In this document: one piece after another, positions 32,236 through 41,318 of the stretch
Position numbering within the stretch: position 1 is the stretch's first letter
Layout: each line of letters begins with the position of its first letter
NCBI RefSeq assembly: GCF_024189295.1
Contig: NZ_JAIZEN010000013.1
Location: 42,040-106,039 of the forward strand
Length of the DNA stretch: 64,000 nt
Source of the DNA: Halobacillus sp. A1
Lineage (GTDB): Bacteria; Bacillota; Bacilli; Bacillales; Halobacillaceae
Reading direction: 5' to 3'
Translations under genes and position numbers: made by a program
The notes under the pieces: model-generated
Databases searched by the model: none
What the model saw: the letters and a program-made list of their open reading frames with translations, nothing else
Told to the model about the DNA's origin: nothing

Positions 32236-34348
32236 AGAAAATAATAAAGTATCAGTAGAAAAACAAAAAGAGATCATGGAAAAATACGACCCTGAAGGAG
32301 GAGTAAGAGAATTAACCGGGTGGTTAGCGAAAGTAGCATTCATCGGATTGCTTTCCTTCTCCTTATTCCAGCTATATAGTTCTACGATACACCCTTTACC
32401 TGCACAGATACTGAGATCTGTACACGTAGGTTTCGGTTTAGTATTAATCTTCTTACTTTATCCAGCTACTAAAAAGAATCGTAAAAAAGGTAAAATAGCC
32501 TGGTATGATATTGTACTCGCCCTTTTAAGTATAGTAGTAGGAACTTATTGGCTGTTCTTTTATGAAGAAATTGTTTCAAGTGCCGGTGCATTAACGACGC
32601 TCGACTTTTATGTAGGGGTACTCGCAGTGCTTCTTGTTCTTGAGGCTACTCGCCGGGCAGTGGGAATTCCGATTACAGTGATTGCCATCGCCTTTCTTGT
32701 CTATGCCTACTGGGGTCGACAGATGCCAGGGTTTCTCGTGCATAGAGGTGTGGACGTAGATAACCTTGTTCAATCGATGTTCTTTACGACCGAAGGGATC
32801 CTCGGTACCCCCATAGCCGTATCCTCCACCTTCATTTTCTTATTTCTACTTTTTGGGGCTTTCCTCGTGAAGACAGGAGTCGGACAATATTTTAACGATT
32901 TAGCTGTGACACTTGCTGGTAAACGCACAGGAGGGCCAGCTAAAGTAGCTATATTTTCCAGTGCGCTTCAAGGAACGATCAGCGGGAGTTCTGTAGCGAA
33001 CGTGGTAACCTCGGGTGCTTTTACGATTCCGATGATGAAAAAGCTGGGTTATCGAAAGGAATTTGCCGGCGGCGTAGAAGCGGCCGCTTCTACTGGCGGG
33101 CAGCTTATGCCGCCGATTATGGGTGCTGCTGCATTCCTTATGATTGAATTCATAGGCGTGGATTACTGGACGATTGCTAAAGCTGCCTTGATACCTGCTA
33201 TTTTATATTTTACAGGAATCTGGATCATGACTCACTTTGAAGCTAAACGAACAGGGCTCAGCGGGTTAGGTGAGGAAGAAATGCCTGATCGTAAAGAGGT
33301 TTTCAAGAAGCTTTACCTGCTGCTTCCCATAGTAGCGATCATCCTTTTTCTGAGTAGTGGAATGAGTGTGATGCGTGCGGCCTTATATGGAATTTTAACC
33401 ACTATTCTTGTCGGCCTGCTGCGAAAAGAGAAATTCCGCAAGATTTATATTGCCGCTTTTGGAGCAGGTTTTGCCGGCTACACAATATACAGCTTCACTG
33501 CCGGCGGATTTGATTTGGTGACAGCAGTAATAATTGCGATAATGGTGACCATAGTAGTGAGTTATTTATTTGATGGGAATTTAGTGGAATCCATTGAAGC
33601 GCTCGTGGATGGTGCGCGCACTGCTCTAGGTGTCGTAGCTGCTACAGCAGCGGCTGGAATCATCGTAGGTGTCGTAACTAAGACGGGTCTTGGCCTTAAA
33701 TTAGCCAATAGTCTAGTAACACTGGCTAATGGAGAGGTTCTGCTTACTCTATTCTTTACGATGCTTGCTGCAATAATATTAGGTATGGGTTCGCCAACAA
33801 CAGCAAATTATGTTATAACTTCTACCATTGCTGCACCCGCTGTAATATTATTAGGGGTAGCTGATTTGCCTGCCCATTTGTTCGTATTTTATTTTGGAAT
33901 TATCGCCGATATTACACCTCCAGTAGCGCTTGCCGCGTTTGCTGCTTCCGGGGTGGCATCATCGGAACCGATTCGGACTGGGCTGATTGCCGCCAAGCTC
34001 GCAATAGCTGCTTTTATCATTCCGTACATGTTTGTGCTTGAGAACCAGCTGCTGCTGATCGGGGTGGATAGTCCTGTTGAGTTAATTTGGATATTGTTCA
34101 CTGCGATTTCCGGAATGATTGCCATAGGGGCTGGACTCGTAGGCTATTGGTTCCGTAAAATGGAATGGTATGAAAGAATTCCAGCTGTTATTGGGGGATT
34201 ATCACTCATTTACCCAAGTACTATGAGTGATGTGATCGGACTTTCAATATTTGTCGTTCTGCTCGGTCTGCAATTCTTAGTGAAAAAAGATATGATCGGT
34301 GTTCCTGTTTACAAAGTAAAACCTGCTAAATCTTCTCATCAATCATAA
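32228..34348 (+). CDS. TRAP transporter fused permease (4TM + 12TM type)
   Basis: 706 residues. The N-terminal third carries the small-subunit (DctQ-like) helices. The DctM-like part has GTISGSSVANVVTSGAFTIP and EAAASTGGQLMPPIMGAAAF, family signatures, repeated in the second half as GMGSPTTANYVITSTI and FYFGIIADITPPVALAAFAA. TRAP systems import substrates with the Na+ gradient, which suits a halophile. GTG start with GAGGAGAG upstream, coupled to DUF1850. It ends the operon before a strong terminator. Confidence 0.93.
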   Translation: MSEENNKVSVEKQKEIMEKYDPEGGVRELTGWLAKVAFIGLLSFSLFQLYSSTIHPLPAQILRSVHVGFGLVLIFLLYPATKKNRKKGKIAWYDIVLALLSIVVGTYWLFFYEEIVSSAGALTTLDFYVGVLAVLLVLEATRRAVGIPITVIAIAFLVYAYWGRQMPGFLVHRGVDVDNLVQSMFFTTEGILGTPIAVSSTFIFLFLLFGAFLVKTGVGQYFNDLAVTLAGKRTGGPAKVAIFSSALQGTISGSSVANVVTSGAFTIPMMKKLGYRKEFAGGVEAAASTGGQLMPPIMGAAAFLMIEFIGVDYWTIAKAALIPAILYFTGIWIMTHFEAKRTGLSGLGEEEMPDRKEVFKKLYLLLPIVAIILFLSSGMSVMRAALYGILTTILVGLLRKEKFRKIYIAAFGAGFAGYTIYSFTAGGFDLVTAVIIAIMVTIVVSYLFDGNLVESIEALVDGARTALGVVAATAAAGIIVGVVTKTGLGLKLANSLVTLANGEVLLTLFFTMLAAIILGMGSPTTANYVITSTIAAPAVILLGVADLPAHLFVFYFGIIADITPPVALAAFAASGVASSEPIRTGLIAAKLAIAAFIIPYMFVLENQLLLIGVDSPVELIWILFTAISGMIAIGAGLVGYWFRKMEWYERIPAVIGGLSLIYPSTMSDVIGLSIFVVLLGLQFLVKKDMIGVPVYKVKPAKSSHQS

Positions 34349-34390
34349 TGGTAATCTCTTAGTAAACTAAGTTTGATCATAACACCTAAT

Positions 34391-34428
34391 AAAGTTCAGA
34401 GTCGCTATACGACTCTGAACTTTACTTT
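34391..34428. terminator. Strong bidirectional terminator after the TRAP operon
   Basis: A perfect 14-bp stem AAAGTTCAGAGTCG (34391-34404) / CGACTCTGAACTTT (34410-34423) with a 5-base loop. Confidence 0.85.
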
Positions 34429-34634
34429 TGTGAAATTCAGTAAAAAATGAGGGGGGATCTAGATCAATGGATTCTTGGGTACTCTTACAATATAACGGAA
34501 TGGAGCCCTCTGGATAACTGTTAGTTAACTGAGAAGCTTTGGAACCTGCCAAGGTATTGTTCATAAGTGGGTATTGATCAATAGTAGGCTGCTGATGAGA
34601 ATGATACTGCTATTAAACTTAATGAAAGCTAGGA
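34424..34634. other. Intergenic island between two strong terminators, with a possible 16-codon peptide
   Basis: ATG 34467 to TAA 34517 encodes MDSWVLLQYNGMEPSG behind a strong GAGGGGGGATC site, but nothing else supports translation. No promoter is clear. The island is closed on both sides by terminators. Confidence 0.25.
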
Positions 34635-34688
34635 TGTTAAAAAATCGAGTATGGATACCTTTATGGCACCATACTCGATTTTTTAACA
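34635..34688. terminator. Long perfect bidirectional terminator before the convergent yczE-like gene
   Basis: A 20-bp perfect stem (34635-34654 with 34669-34688) with A-rich and T-rich ends, so it works in both directions. Confidence 0.85.
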
Positions 34689-34723
34689 TTGTCTTTAACA
34701 ATTTCTAAACAAGAGACCTCTTT

Positions 34724-35347
34724 TTAACTTCTGCTCGTTGACTCACTCCACATTTCCCCTACAGGCCTGGATAACTGATAAGACCATTGGATGAATGGGC
34801 CGAGTACGAGCGCGACAATTAAGGTACCTATTCCGACAGGTGCTCCCAGTAAAAAGCCGATAAGAGCCATGCCGGATTCGGTGAATATCCTTATAGTACT
34901 TTTTGATTTCTGTGTTCTTTGATTCATTACCATCATAAAATGGTCAAGAGGTATACGAGGGAACGGAGTGCGCAGATAAACTGCTATTCCTGCTGCTGTA
35001 GCAAGCAGCCCTAATGTGAAGACCCCCCACTGAGAATACCAAGCTGAGTAACTCGCGTCATTCAGCATTCCATATAGAAAAAAATCAAGGGTCCTCCCGC
35101 GGATTATGATCGGAAGTAAGGATTCATATTGAGGTCTTTTATGCTCTAGCTTTGCATTGACCAATAATAAAATGATGAATGCAATGATCATAACTGTACC
35201 TACTGTAATTGGAGAGTGCATGGAGATACCGACAGCCACACTGTCTCCGGGCCCCACCCCTAAACCTGAACGTATAATCAAAGCAAGGCCAAGACTGGAT
35301 ACTACTAATCCCACTGTGTAAATAATGAACAAATATAAATATTTCAT
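34724..35347 (-). CDS. YczE/YyaS/YitT-type integral membrane protein
   Basis: About 208 residues, five hydrophobic segments. The N-terminal LGLALIIRSGLGVGPGDSVAVG corresponds to the GAGPWDAL-type motif of the YczE family. Role unclear; B. subtilis YczE is linked to surfactin/lipopeptide production. ATG 35347 is chosen: AAGGAG sits six bases upstream, whereas the longer in-frame version adds 13 residues across this site. Confidence 0.75.
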   Translation of the reverse strand: MKYLYLFIIYTVGLVVSSLGLALIIRSGLGVGPGDSVAVGISMHSPITVGTVMIIAFIILLLVNAKLEHKRPQYESLLPIIIRGRTLDFFLYGMLNDASYSAWYSQWGVFTLGLLATAAGIAVYLRTPFPRIPLDHFMMVMNQRTQKSKSTIRIFTESGMALIGFLLGAPVGIGTLIVALVLGPFIQWSYQLSRPVGEMWSESTSRS

Positions 35348-35483
35348 AGATGACTCCTTCATTCTTGAAGAATCTTTCATTATCATATATGCTGAAATCT
35401 TTATTGTAAAGGTATAGTACCCGACTAATGTTTTATAGGCAAAAGGATAGGGAATTTTAATAAAAGTTAAAGGAGGAAGAAGT

Positions 35484-36245
35484 ATGCAATATGCAATCGT
35501 TACAGGTGATTCAAAAGGTTTAGGTCAAGCTATCGCGACAGAGTTTATTGAAAAAGGAATCCATGTGATTGGGGTATCGCGGACTTATAATCATTCTCTT
35601 GAACAATTAGCAAAAGAGAAAGAGGCTGACTACTCCCATATTCGATGCGATTTTAGCGATACTGATGATCTGGCGCAAGGTATTGATAAGGTCATGTACT
35701 TAGCTTTTCAAAGGGACTCTGAAATGGTTTATTTGGTGAACAATGCTGGAGTCATCGACCCGATAGAGACGGTAGGAAATCTCGAGGCAGATACACTGTA
35801 TAGACATATGCAGATAAACGTTAATACTCCGATATTGATGATGAACAGGTTTTTGAAGGAAGCGGATGAACAAGGAGTGAAAGGCAGGATTATCAACATT
35901 ACATCGGGAGCAGCCGAAAAATCTGTTCACGGTTGGAGTGTTTATAGTACTGGTAAAGCAGCAATCAATCGTTTTACAGAAACCACCGCTTTGGAGCAGA
36001 AGGAAGCTGGTAAGGAGCACCTTGTGATAGCATTCAGTCCAGGGGTAGTTGATACAGATATGCAAGGTGAAATTCGGTCAGCTGACTCTTCTTCTTTTGC
36101 GGATGTCGATAAGTTCAAACAGATGAAGGAAAAGGGACAGCTTCGATCGCCTGATGCTGTAGCCCAAGTGCTAATGCAATTACTTGACCGGCAGGATATA
36201 GAAAACGGGAAAGTCTATAAGTTATATGATTTAATTGAAGAGTAA
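35484..36245 (+). CDS. Short-chain dehydrogenase, benzil-reductase/YueD-like
   Basis: 253 residues, classical SDR: TGDSKGLG cofactor loop at the N-terminus, NNAGV, and the catalytic Ser (ITSGAA), Tyr and Lys (YSTGKAA). The C-terminal SPGVVDTDMQGEIR and long substrate loop match the sepiapterin/benzil reductase group (B. subtilis YueD). NADPH-dependent ketone reduction is expected; physiological substrate unknown. AAAGGAGGAAG precedes the ATG. Confidence 0.85.
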   Translation: MQYAIVTGDSKGLGQAIATEFIEKGIHVIGVSRTYNHSLEQLAKEKEADYSHIRCDFSDTDDLAQGIDKVMYLAFQRDSEMVYLVNNAGVIDPIETVGNLEADTLYRHMQINVNTPILMMNRFLKEADEQGVKGRIINITSGAAEKSVHGWSVYSTGKAAINRFTETTALEQKEAGKEHLVIAFSPGVVDTDMQGEIRSADSSSFADVDKFKQMKEKGQLRSPDAVAQVLMQLLDRQDIENGKVYKLYDLIEE

Positions 36246-36286
36246 AAAGGAAAAAGGAAGGATTTTTTCCGACCTTATCTGAATCG

Positions 36287-36312
36287 CCCCCTCCTCAAAT
36301 GGGGGTTTTTTT
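36287..36312 (+). terminator. Intrinsic terminator after the SDR gene
   Basis: CCCCC (36287-36291) pairs with GGGGG (36301-36305), followed by seven T. Confidence 0.75.
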
Positions 36313-36496
36313 ATAAGGCTAGGGTAAAGGTGGTTGTTGATATTGTTAAGTGATGTATTCAACAATATGACCAGGATAGTGGAAGAATTCAATTCGAGAT
36401 GATCTGGGTTCGTTGCCCTATTAAGAGTCAGGGGTGGTTGGGAAGCTGCTCGCTTTCCTGTCGGATCTTTGCTGTTCCATCATCGTGATGAGAGGA

Positions 36497-36619
36497 AGGT
36501 GGTTTTAGGAATGGATTCGCTTTCCGTGGAAGTGCAGTGAGCTTCCTCAGGCTTCGCCTTCCGGGATCTCACCAATCACTCTCTTCCGACGGGAGTCTCG
36601 TCCATTCCTAAAACCACCT
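36497..36619. repeat. Hairpin repeat, copy E (forward core)
   Basis: The outer stem AGGTGGTTTTAGGAATGG (36497-36514) pairs with 36602-36619. Nearly identical to copy C, and in the core to copy A. Confidence 0.85.
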
Positions 36620-36956
36620 TGTTTAAAAGTGAGAGATGGAACTTAGAAATTAGTTCTCATGGACCAATATTCGGAGAAATTAAATAAGTAAGCTACCTGA
36701 ACAATTGGCATAGACCACTGGAGTGCTATCAAGCTTCAGCGCTTTTTTACTTAAGAATTCAAGCAGCTTCTTAACCACCCCATGCAAAGTAAATGAAAAA
36801 ACTTTTACCAAGAAGCAGCGTCTTCTATAGGAATGTCCGGTTAGAATATAGCGCTCTACAGCAAAGTTTTCAACATGGCAGCATATTAGACATCCACCAT
36901 ACGAACATCAATGTTCATCTTTTCTTGAAGCGGTTTCGAGAAACTTATATGGCAAA

Positions 36957-37078
36957 GGGGCGGAGGGAAACGGTAAGACTCCTGGGGGAGGAGCGGGACA
37001 GGTGAGACCCCGGAGAGCGAAGCTCGAGGAGGCTCAGCGCCCGCCCCCCCGGAAAGCGATCCGTTTCCCGGAGCCCCC
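36957..37078. repeat. Hairpin repeat, copy F (reverse core, decayed stem)
   Basis: GGGAAACGG (36965-36973) pairs with CCGTTTCCC (37061-37069). The outer GGGGC/GCCCC pairs remain but a 4-base inner bulge is mismatched. The core is in the reverse direction and diverged (GGTGAGACCCCGGAGAGCG). Confidence 0.75.
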
Positions 37079-37195
37079 AAATTCTCATGATGTCTCGAAA
37101 CTGAGTCTTCCACTATAGGGAGCTTATATGAATATCAACACGGAACTTTGAAAAAGCCTTTGTATAATCATGTCCACATGAGAGGAGTGCAATAG

Positions 37196-38254
37196 TTGAA
37201 TTATAAAGTATTCGACGGTCATAATGATACGTTATTGAATATTTATCAACAACAACTTGGCAAAGAACGGTCTTTTTTTGAGGAATCTATTTACGGTCAC
37301 TTGGATTTTCCAAGAGCTGGAAGGTCGTTGTTCAGTGGAGGTTTCTTTGCCATCTTTCCGCCACCGACAGCGGAATTGATGGTGCCTGATCCTGAGGATC
37401 ACTTGACAGAGGATGGGTATGATGTTCCTCTTCCTTCAGAAGCTGACCCTGAAGCCTGCCGCAAAGTGACGCAAGATATGATAGACCTTTTATATGAGTG
37501 GGAAAAGGAATCAAATGGGCAGTTTAATGTAGTAAAGGATGCCTCATCCTTAGAAGAGTCTCTGCTGCAAGGGAAAATAGCGGCTGTTTTACACTTTGAG
37601 GGGGCAGAGGCTGTAGATCGAGATTTAAAAAACCTCGAAACATTTTATCAACAAGGTTTGAGGTCCTTAGGTCTTGTGTGGAGCCGACCTAATGCATTTG
37701 CAACTGGTGTGCCTTATCGTTTCCCTTCTACCCCTGATATTGGGGAGGGTTTGACAGAAGCAGGGAGACACCTCGTGAGAAAATGCAATGAATTAGGAAT
37801 CATGATAGATACATCCCATCTGAACGAAAAAGGGTTTTGGGACGTAGTGAATGAATCGAATGCACCTATTATAGCTACCCATTCCAATGCACATGCTCTA
37901 TCCCCTATTTCAAGGAATTTGACTGATGATCAAATCACAGCTATCGCAAAGTCAAAGGGGGTAGTCGGTGTTACGTATAGTGTAAATTTGCTGCGTTCTG
38001 ACGGAAAGATGTCCACGGATACTTCTTTACAGAAAATCATCGATCATATTAAATACATGGCGGACCTGGTTGGTGTGGATCATGTGGCACTAGGCTCGGA
38101 TTTTGACGGTACTACGATACCCGATGCAATGAAAGGTGTAATTGGAATACCTGAGCTAGTGCAGCTCCTTGAGGATAACGGCTTTTCTTCATCCGATGTG
38201 AATAAAATTACTCACGGAAACTGGCTTCGCGTACTTAAGGAGACATGGATTTAA
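37196..38254 (+). CDS. Membrane dipeptidase, peptidase family M19
   Basis: 352 residues. Zinc ligands are visible: DGHND near the N-terminus, HFEGAE (about 140), ATHSNAHAL (about 223) and the C-terminal GSDFDG. M19 enzymes hydrolyse dipeptides, often with D-residues. Despite the family name no signal or membrane segment is present, so it is cytoplasmic. The TTG start has GAGGAGTG upstream. Its promoter region abuts, and may lie partly within, composite repeat element 3 (a TATAAT at about 37164 lies at the element border). Confidence 0.92.
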   Translation: MNYKVFDGHNDTLLNIYQQQLGKERSFFEESIYGHLDFPRAGRSLFSGGFFAIFPPPTAELMVPDPEDHLTEDGYDVPLPSEADPEACRKVTQDMIDLLYEWEKESNGQFNVVKDASSLEESLLQGKIAAVLHFEGAEAVDRDLKNLETFYQQGLRSLGLVWSRPNAFATGVPYRFPSTPDIGEGLTEAGRHLVRKCNELGIMIDTSHLNEKGFWDVVNESNAPIIATHSNAHALSPISRNLTDDQITAIAKSKGVVGVTYSVNLLRSDGKMSTDTSLQKIIDHIKYMADLVGVDHVALGSDFDGTTIPDAMKGVIGIPELVQLLEDNGFSSSDVNKITHGNWLRVLKETWI

Positions 38255-38297
38255 TAACTGAGCAGGCTTTTGATCATATTTTGTGTGAAGATAGGAA

Positions 38298-38328
38298 AAG
38301 CGATTATCCATAAAAGGACAATCGCTTA
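38298..38328. terminator. Terminator between convergent dipeptidase and EamA genes
   Basis: AAGCGATTATCC pairs with GGACAATCGCTT with one mismatch; read on the minus strand it is followed by TTTTCC. Confidence 0.6.
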
Positions 38329-39186
38329 TGCGGCAGCCGCCTCTTTGTTGTTCCTCAAGAACATATAGAACGAAGCACTGAAGATAATGATGTACCCTAA
38401 AATACTCAGCCAGTCTGGCACTTGTCCAAATAAGAGGATACTGATCAAAGCCGAATAAACTACGGTGGAATAAAAGAAAATAGAGATTTCTCTTGCTGGA
38501 GCAAACTTATAGGCGATCGTTAGCCCGAACTGGCCGATTGTTGCGAATCCACCGGCGGATAGCAAATATATCCATTGCTTACCTGTCATAGGCTCATAAA
38601 AAGCGATCGTAAATGGAGTTAGAGAAACTGTCGTAAAGAAAGAGAAATAGAAAACGATCGTATAAAATTTCTCTTTATCTCCTAACACGCGTAAAAGCGT
38701 ATAAGCTCCTGCAGCGAAAACAGCCGAAAAGAAACCGGCCAAGTATGGAACGAGTTCTACTGAAAATTGAGGTTTGATAATAAAAAGAGTCCCTAAAAAT
38801 GCGATAATTATTGAAATGACCTGATATGGCTGTGCTTTTTCCTTAAGAAATATGGCAGAAAAAATAATCAATAAAAACGGACTTAATTTATTCAGCATAT
38901 CGGCATCAGAAAGAACGAGGTTATCAATGGCATAAAAAAATAAGACCATACCTATTGTTCCTAGAGCCGAACGTGATAATAACAGTTTTTGGTTTTCTTT
39001 TTTTCCAAATATACGTTCTTTATGATAGATGACGAGTCCAAAGGCAATAATAGCAGAAACAAGATTACGGAATAATGTTTTTTGTACTGTCGGAACGTCG
39101 CCGGACAATTTAACTAAAGCGGCCATCATTGAAAATCCAAAAGCTGAAATAAGCAGTAAAATGATGCCTTTGTTTCGATTACTCAT
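38326..39186 (-). CDS. EamA/DMT-superfamily transporter
   Basis: 286 residues, ten hydrophobic helices in two homologous halves of five, as usual for EamA exporters. LSKLSPFLLIIFSAIFLKEK-like helix-end motifs (LNKLSPF and IFLKEKAQP) in each half support this. Metabolite export is expected; substrate unknown. ATG 39186 has GGAGGA seven bases upstream; the in-frame ATG 39201 and TTG 39204 lie on or before this site and were rejected. Confidence 0.85.
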   Translation of the reverse strand: MSNRNKGIILLLISAFGFSMMAALVKLSGDVPTVQKTLFRNLVSAIIAFGLVIYHKERIFGKKENQKLLLSRSALGTIGMVLFFYAIDNLVLSDADMLNKLSPFLLIIFSAIFLKEKAQPYQVISIIIAFLGTLFIIKPQFSVELVPYLAGFFSAVFAAGAYTLLRVLGDKEKFYTIVFYFSFFTTVSLTPFTIAFYEPMTGKQWIYLLSAGGFATIGQFGLTIAYKFAPAREISIFFYSTVVYSALISILLFGQVPDWLSILGYIIIFSASFYMFLRNNKEAAAA

Positions 39187-39330
39187 TCTTATGTCCTCCA
39201 TCAATCTATAGCTTTTACAAAAACACCTTTACTATCCTAATACAAATCGTTTTAGATGAAAAGTATAAAACGGATAGATTGACGAATAAGCTTTGCGCCG
39301 TTAAGATTTTAAACAAAGAGGAGGGATGTT

Positions 39331-39609
39331 TTGATATATTCCCAGCCCATCGTCTGGACAACACGTAAAATTAAGCATAACCAACAGCATTACATTGAGA
39401 AAGAAGCTTCGGTGGATTTATATAAAGATGAGGTCGTAACCCCATTCGATCGGTTCCCCATAAAAGAAATCCATGATGTATCCTACCGTCCTTTACCTGG
39501 TAAGTTGAGCTTTTTTTATTTACACACCGTGCGAGGCGTTTATACCTATAGAGTGAAAAGCTCTCCGGAGGACTGGATCGCTGAGTATAAAAAAATTCAA
39601 ATTAAATGA
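39331..39609 (+). CDS. Hypothetical protein, 92 residues
   Basis: TTG start with GAGGAGGGATG upstream and a strong terminator after the stop, so probably a real monocistronic gene. Beta-rich, basic, no membrane segment; DEVVTPFDRFPIKEIHDVSY and YTYRVKSSPEDWI look like a small PH-like fold, but this is a guess. Confidence 0.6.
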   Translation: MIYSQPIVWTTRKIKHNQQHYIEKEASVDLYKDEVVTPFDRFPIKEIHDVSYRPLPGKLSFFYLHTVRGVYTYRVKSSPEDWIAEYKKIQIK

Positions 39610-39646
39610 ATCCTCTCTCCGAAAAAGGAGAGAGGGTTCATTTTTT
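39607..39646 (+). terminator. Strong intrinsic terminator after the 39331 gene
   Basis: TGAATCCTCTCTCC (39607-39620) pairs with GGAGAGAGGGTTCA (39627-39640) with one G-T pair, then six T. The stem begins at the stop codon. Confidence 0.85.
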
Positions 39647-39656
39647 GTGGTAAATA

Positions 39657-41318
39657 TTATTGGTGTATAGAATAATAATGGGTGCGAATAACTTTTTTTA
39701 GTATCAAATGGCAGACAAAAGAAAGAAGGATAAAAGCAGCTGTGAGAATAGATGAGGTCATCCACAACCCTTCGAGCCAGTCAACATTCCATAAAAATAG
39801 AATGATGCTTCCGAATACGACAACCTCAATTATGAGAGCCAGTATGCCGATCAATCTTCCTTTGAATACTTCCCGTTCATCGGTCCATTGTAAATTCGGG
39901 GTGTAAAGATCAAGTGTCGTTCCGGCGACCGAAGTGATCCAGTTTATTATAAGAGACATCCCGAACCAAATAACTCCAATGCCGATCGGGATATTTGCGA
40001 AAATAAATGCTACGGCACCAATGACAAGTAATGTGAGTAAATTGATGCAAAAAGCTGCCCATACTTTGCTCATAATAACGGTCTCGGCTTTAATCGGCAT
40101 GTATAAATGGTTGAACCAGCTTTTCCCGTCACGAGAAATAGAAGAAATCGAGGCGGGATTAATACCTAAAGCAAAGACGGTAAATCCAGTCATCGCAAGT
40201 ATAAAGCGCTTTGGTTCAATTTCTTCGACCATACTCCCCAAACTGCTTATAGAAAAATCACCCCCGTTTGAATCAAACAGGATAACAACGATGAATAAAA
40301 CAGGAAAAACTAAAGACTGCACAATAATTTGAGTGAAGAATGTCGGTGTACGAAAGATGGTACGCATCTCCCTGACCCAACTAATAAAAAGAACATTGCT
40401 TTGTTTTATTTTTTTAGTAATTTTTTCTTCATCGAATTTCTTTTTTGATCCTCCGGAGAGCCCTAGAACTCCTTTGAAATAGAGTTTCTGGCCAGCAGTT
40501 AAATAGAGGACAAATGCACAAGCAATGATTATTAAACTCAGTACTAAAAATAGAAAGCCCCGTGCTGACACAGGATCTGTCAAAGTGATCGAATGTAAAT
40601 AAGCAGTAGGAAAAAACGTAGTGATGGTGTTCAACAAACCATTTTGCTCTTCGATCAAGCAAGCGAGATCTTCTCCCGCATCCGTAGAGGAATTATTCAT
40701 TCTCAGCACTATGTTGATACCGATTATAAATATGAAAGTGAATAGTCCAGCAAAAATTTTCATCCGGTCTTTATTTTTCGAGAGGTTAAGAAAACGCATT
40801 CCATACATAACGATGATAGCAGTCAGGACAAAAGGAAGGACAGGCGTGACAGTCCATAAGATGAGTGCGTATATATAATAGAGAACCCCCGATCCACTAT
40901 GCATCCCGAATACGATTAACCCTGGAGCGAGAACTGCCGCATTTGTCACATAAAGGGTAATGAATGGTACGGCCGATTTACCAAGCATGATTTGAAAAGG
41001 GTGATAGGGAAGGGAAAGAAATGATTCAATATCCTCCGCAAAATAGAATGAACTTAATATGGATCCTACACTTACGAGAATAAGTACGACAAACATAGAA
41101 ATAAATAGAAGCCCCAGAATAAAGCTTTCATTCCCTGCAGGCTCCAGTATATTATAAAGTCCACCCACAATGCCATCAATCGCATAAAAGATAAAAATAG
41201 AGAAAGGTATGGCAAATATGAATAAAAAAGCATAGCCTATTTGTTCACTTGTACTTTTACCTGCTAAAGAGAACTGCATTTTGACGATCGTACGAACCAG
41301 CTTCCAAGTTTTATTCAT
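39657..41318 (-). CDS. ABC exporter permease (ABC-2-like, large putative exporter family)
   Basis: 553 residues with about 12-14 hydrophobic segments. DIESFLSLPYHPFQIMLGK and the later ISSISRDGKSWFNHLYMPIK are the typical cytoplasmic loops of this Bacillaceae permease family. It overlaps the ATPase gene upstream by 8 bases (ATGAATAA), so both are co-translated and form one exporter. Substrate unknown. ATG 41318 has GGAGC upstream inside the ATPase gene. Confidence 0.85.
   Translation of the reverse strand: MNKTWKLVRTIVKMQFSLAGKSTSEQIGYAFLFIFAIPFSIFIFYAIDGIVGGLYNILEPAGNESFILGLLFISMFVVLILVSVGSILSSFYFAEDIESFLSLPYHPFQIMLGKSAVPFITLYVTNAAVLAPGLIVFGMHSGSGVLYYIYALILWTVTPVLPFVLTAIIVMYGMRFLNLSKNKDRMKIFAGLFTFIFIIGINIVLRMNNSSTDAGEDLACLIEEQNGLLNTITTFFPTAYLHSITLTDPVSARGFLFLVLSLIIIACAFVLYLTAGQKLYFKGVLGLSGGSKKKFDEEKITKKIKQSNVLFISWVREMRTIFRTPTFFTQIIVQSLVFPVLFIVVILFDSNGGDFSISSLGSMVEEIEPKRFILAMTGFTVFALGINPASISSISRDGKSWFNHLYMPIKAETVIMSKVWAAFCINLLTLLVIGAVAFIFANIPIGIGVIWFGMSLIINWITSVAGTTLDLYTPNLQWTDEREVFKGRLIGILALIIEVVVFGSIILFLWNVDWLEGLWMTSSILTAAFILLSFVCHLILKKVIRTHYYSIHQ

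Larger units (their letters stand above)
36325..37162. repeat. Composite repeat element 3
   Basis: The left end is the long type (GGTGGTTGTTGATATTG, then CAACAATATGACCAGGATAGTGGAAGA). The right end is the short type (GTCTCGAAACTGAGTCTTCC, then CTTATATGAATATCAAC). Inside are forward hairpin E and reverse hairpin F. The right 60 bases are the reverse complement of the left end of element 1, extending to a shared GGCTTT..AAAG hairpin. Together they fill the gap between two genes. No credible coding sequence. Confidence 0.75.

Noticed and set aside
34367..34564. Minus-strand 65-codon frame after the TRAP operon.
   Set aside because: It spans a strong terminator hairpin and has no ribosome site.
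36793..37005. Plus-strand 70-codon frame inside composite repeat 3, and a minus-strand frame at 36886-37113.
   Set aside because: No ribosome site, runs through hairpin F, and no matching frame in the other composite elements.
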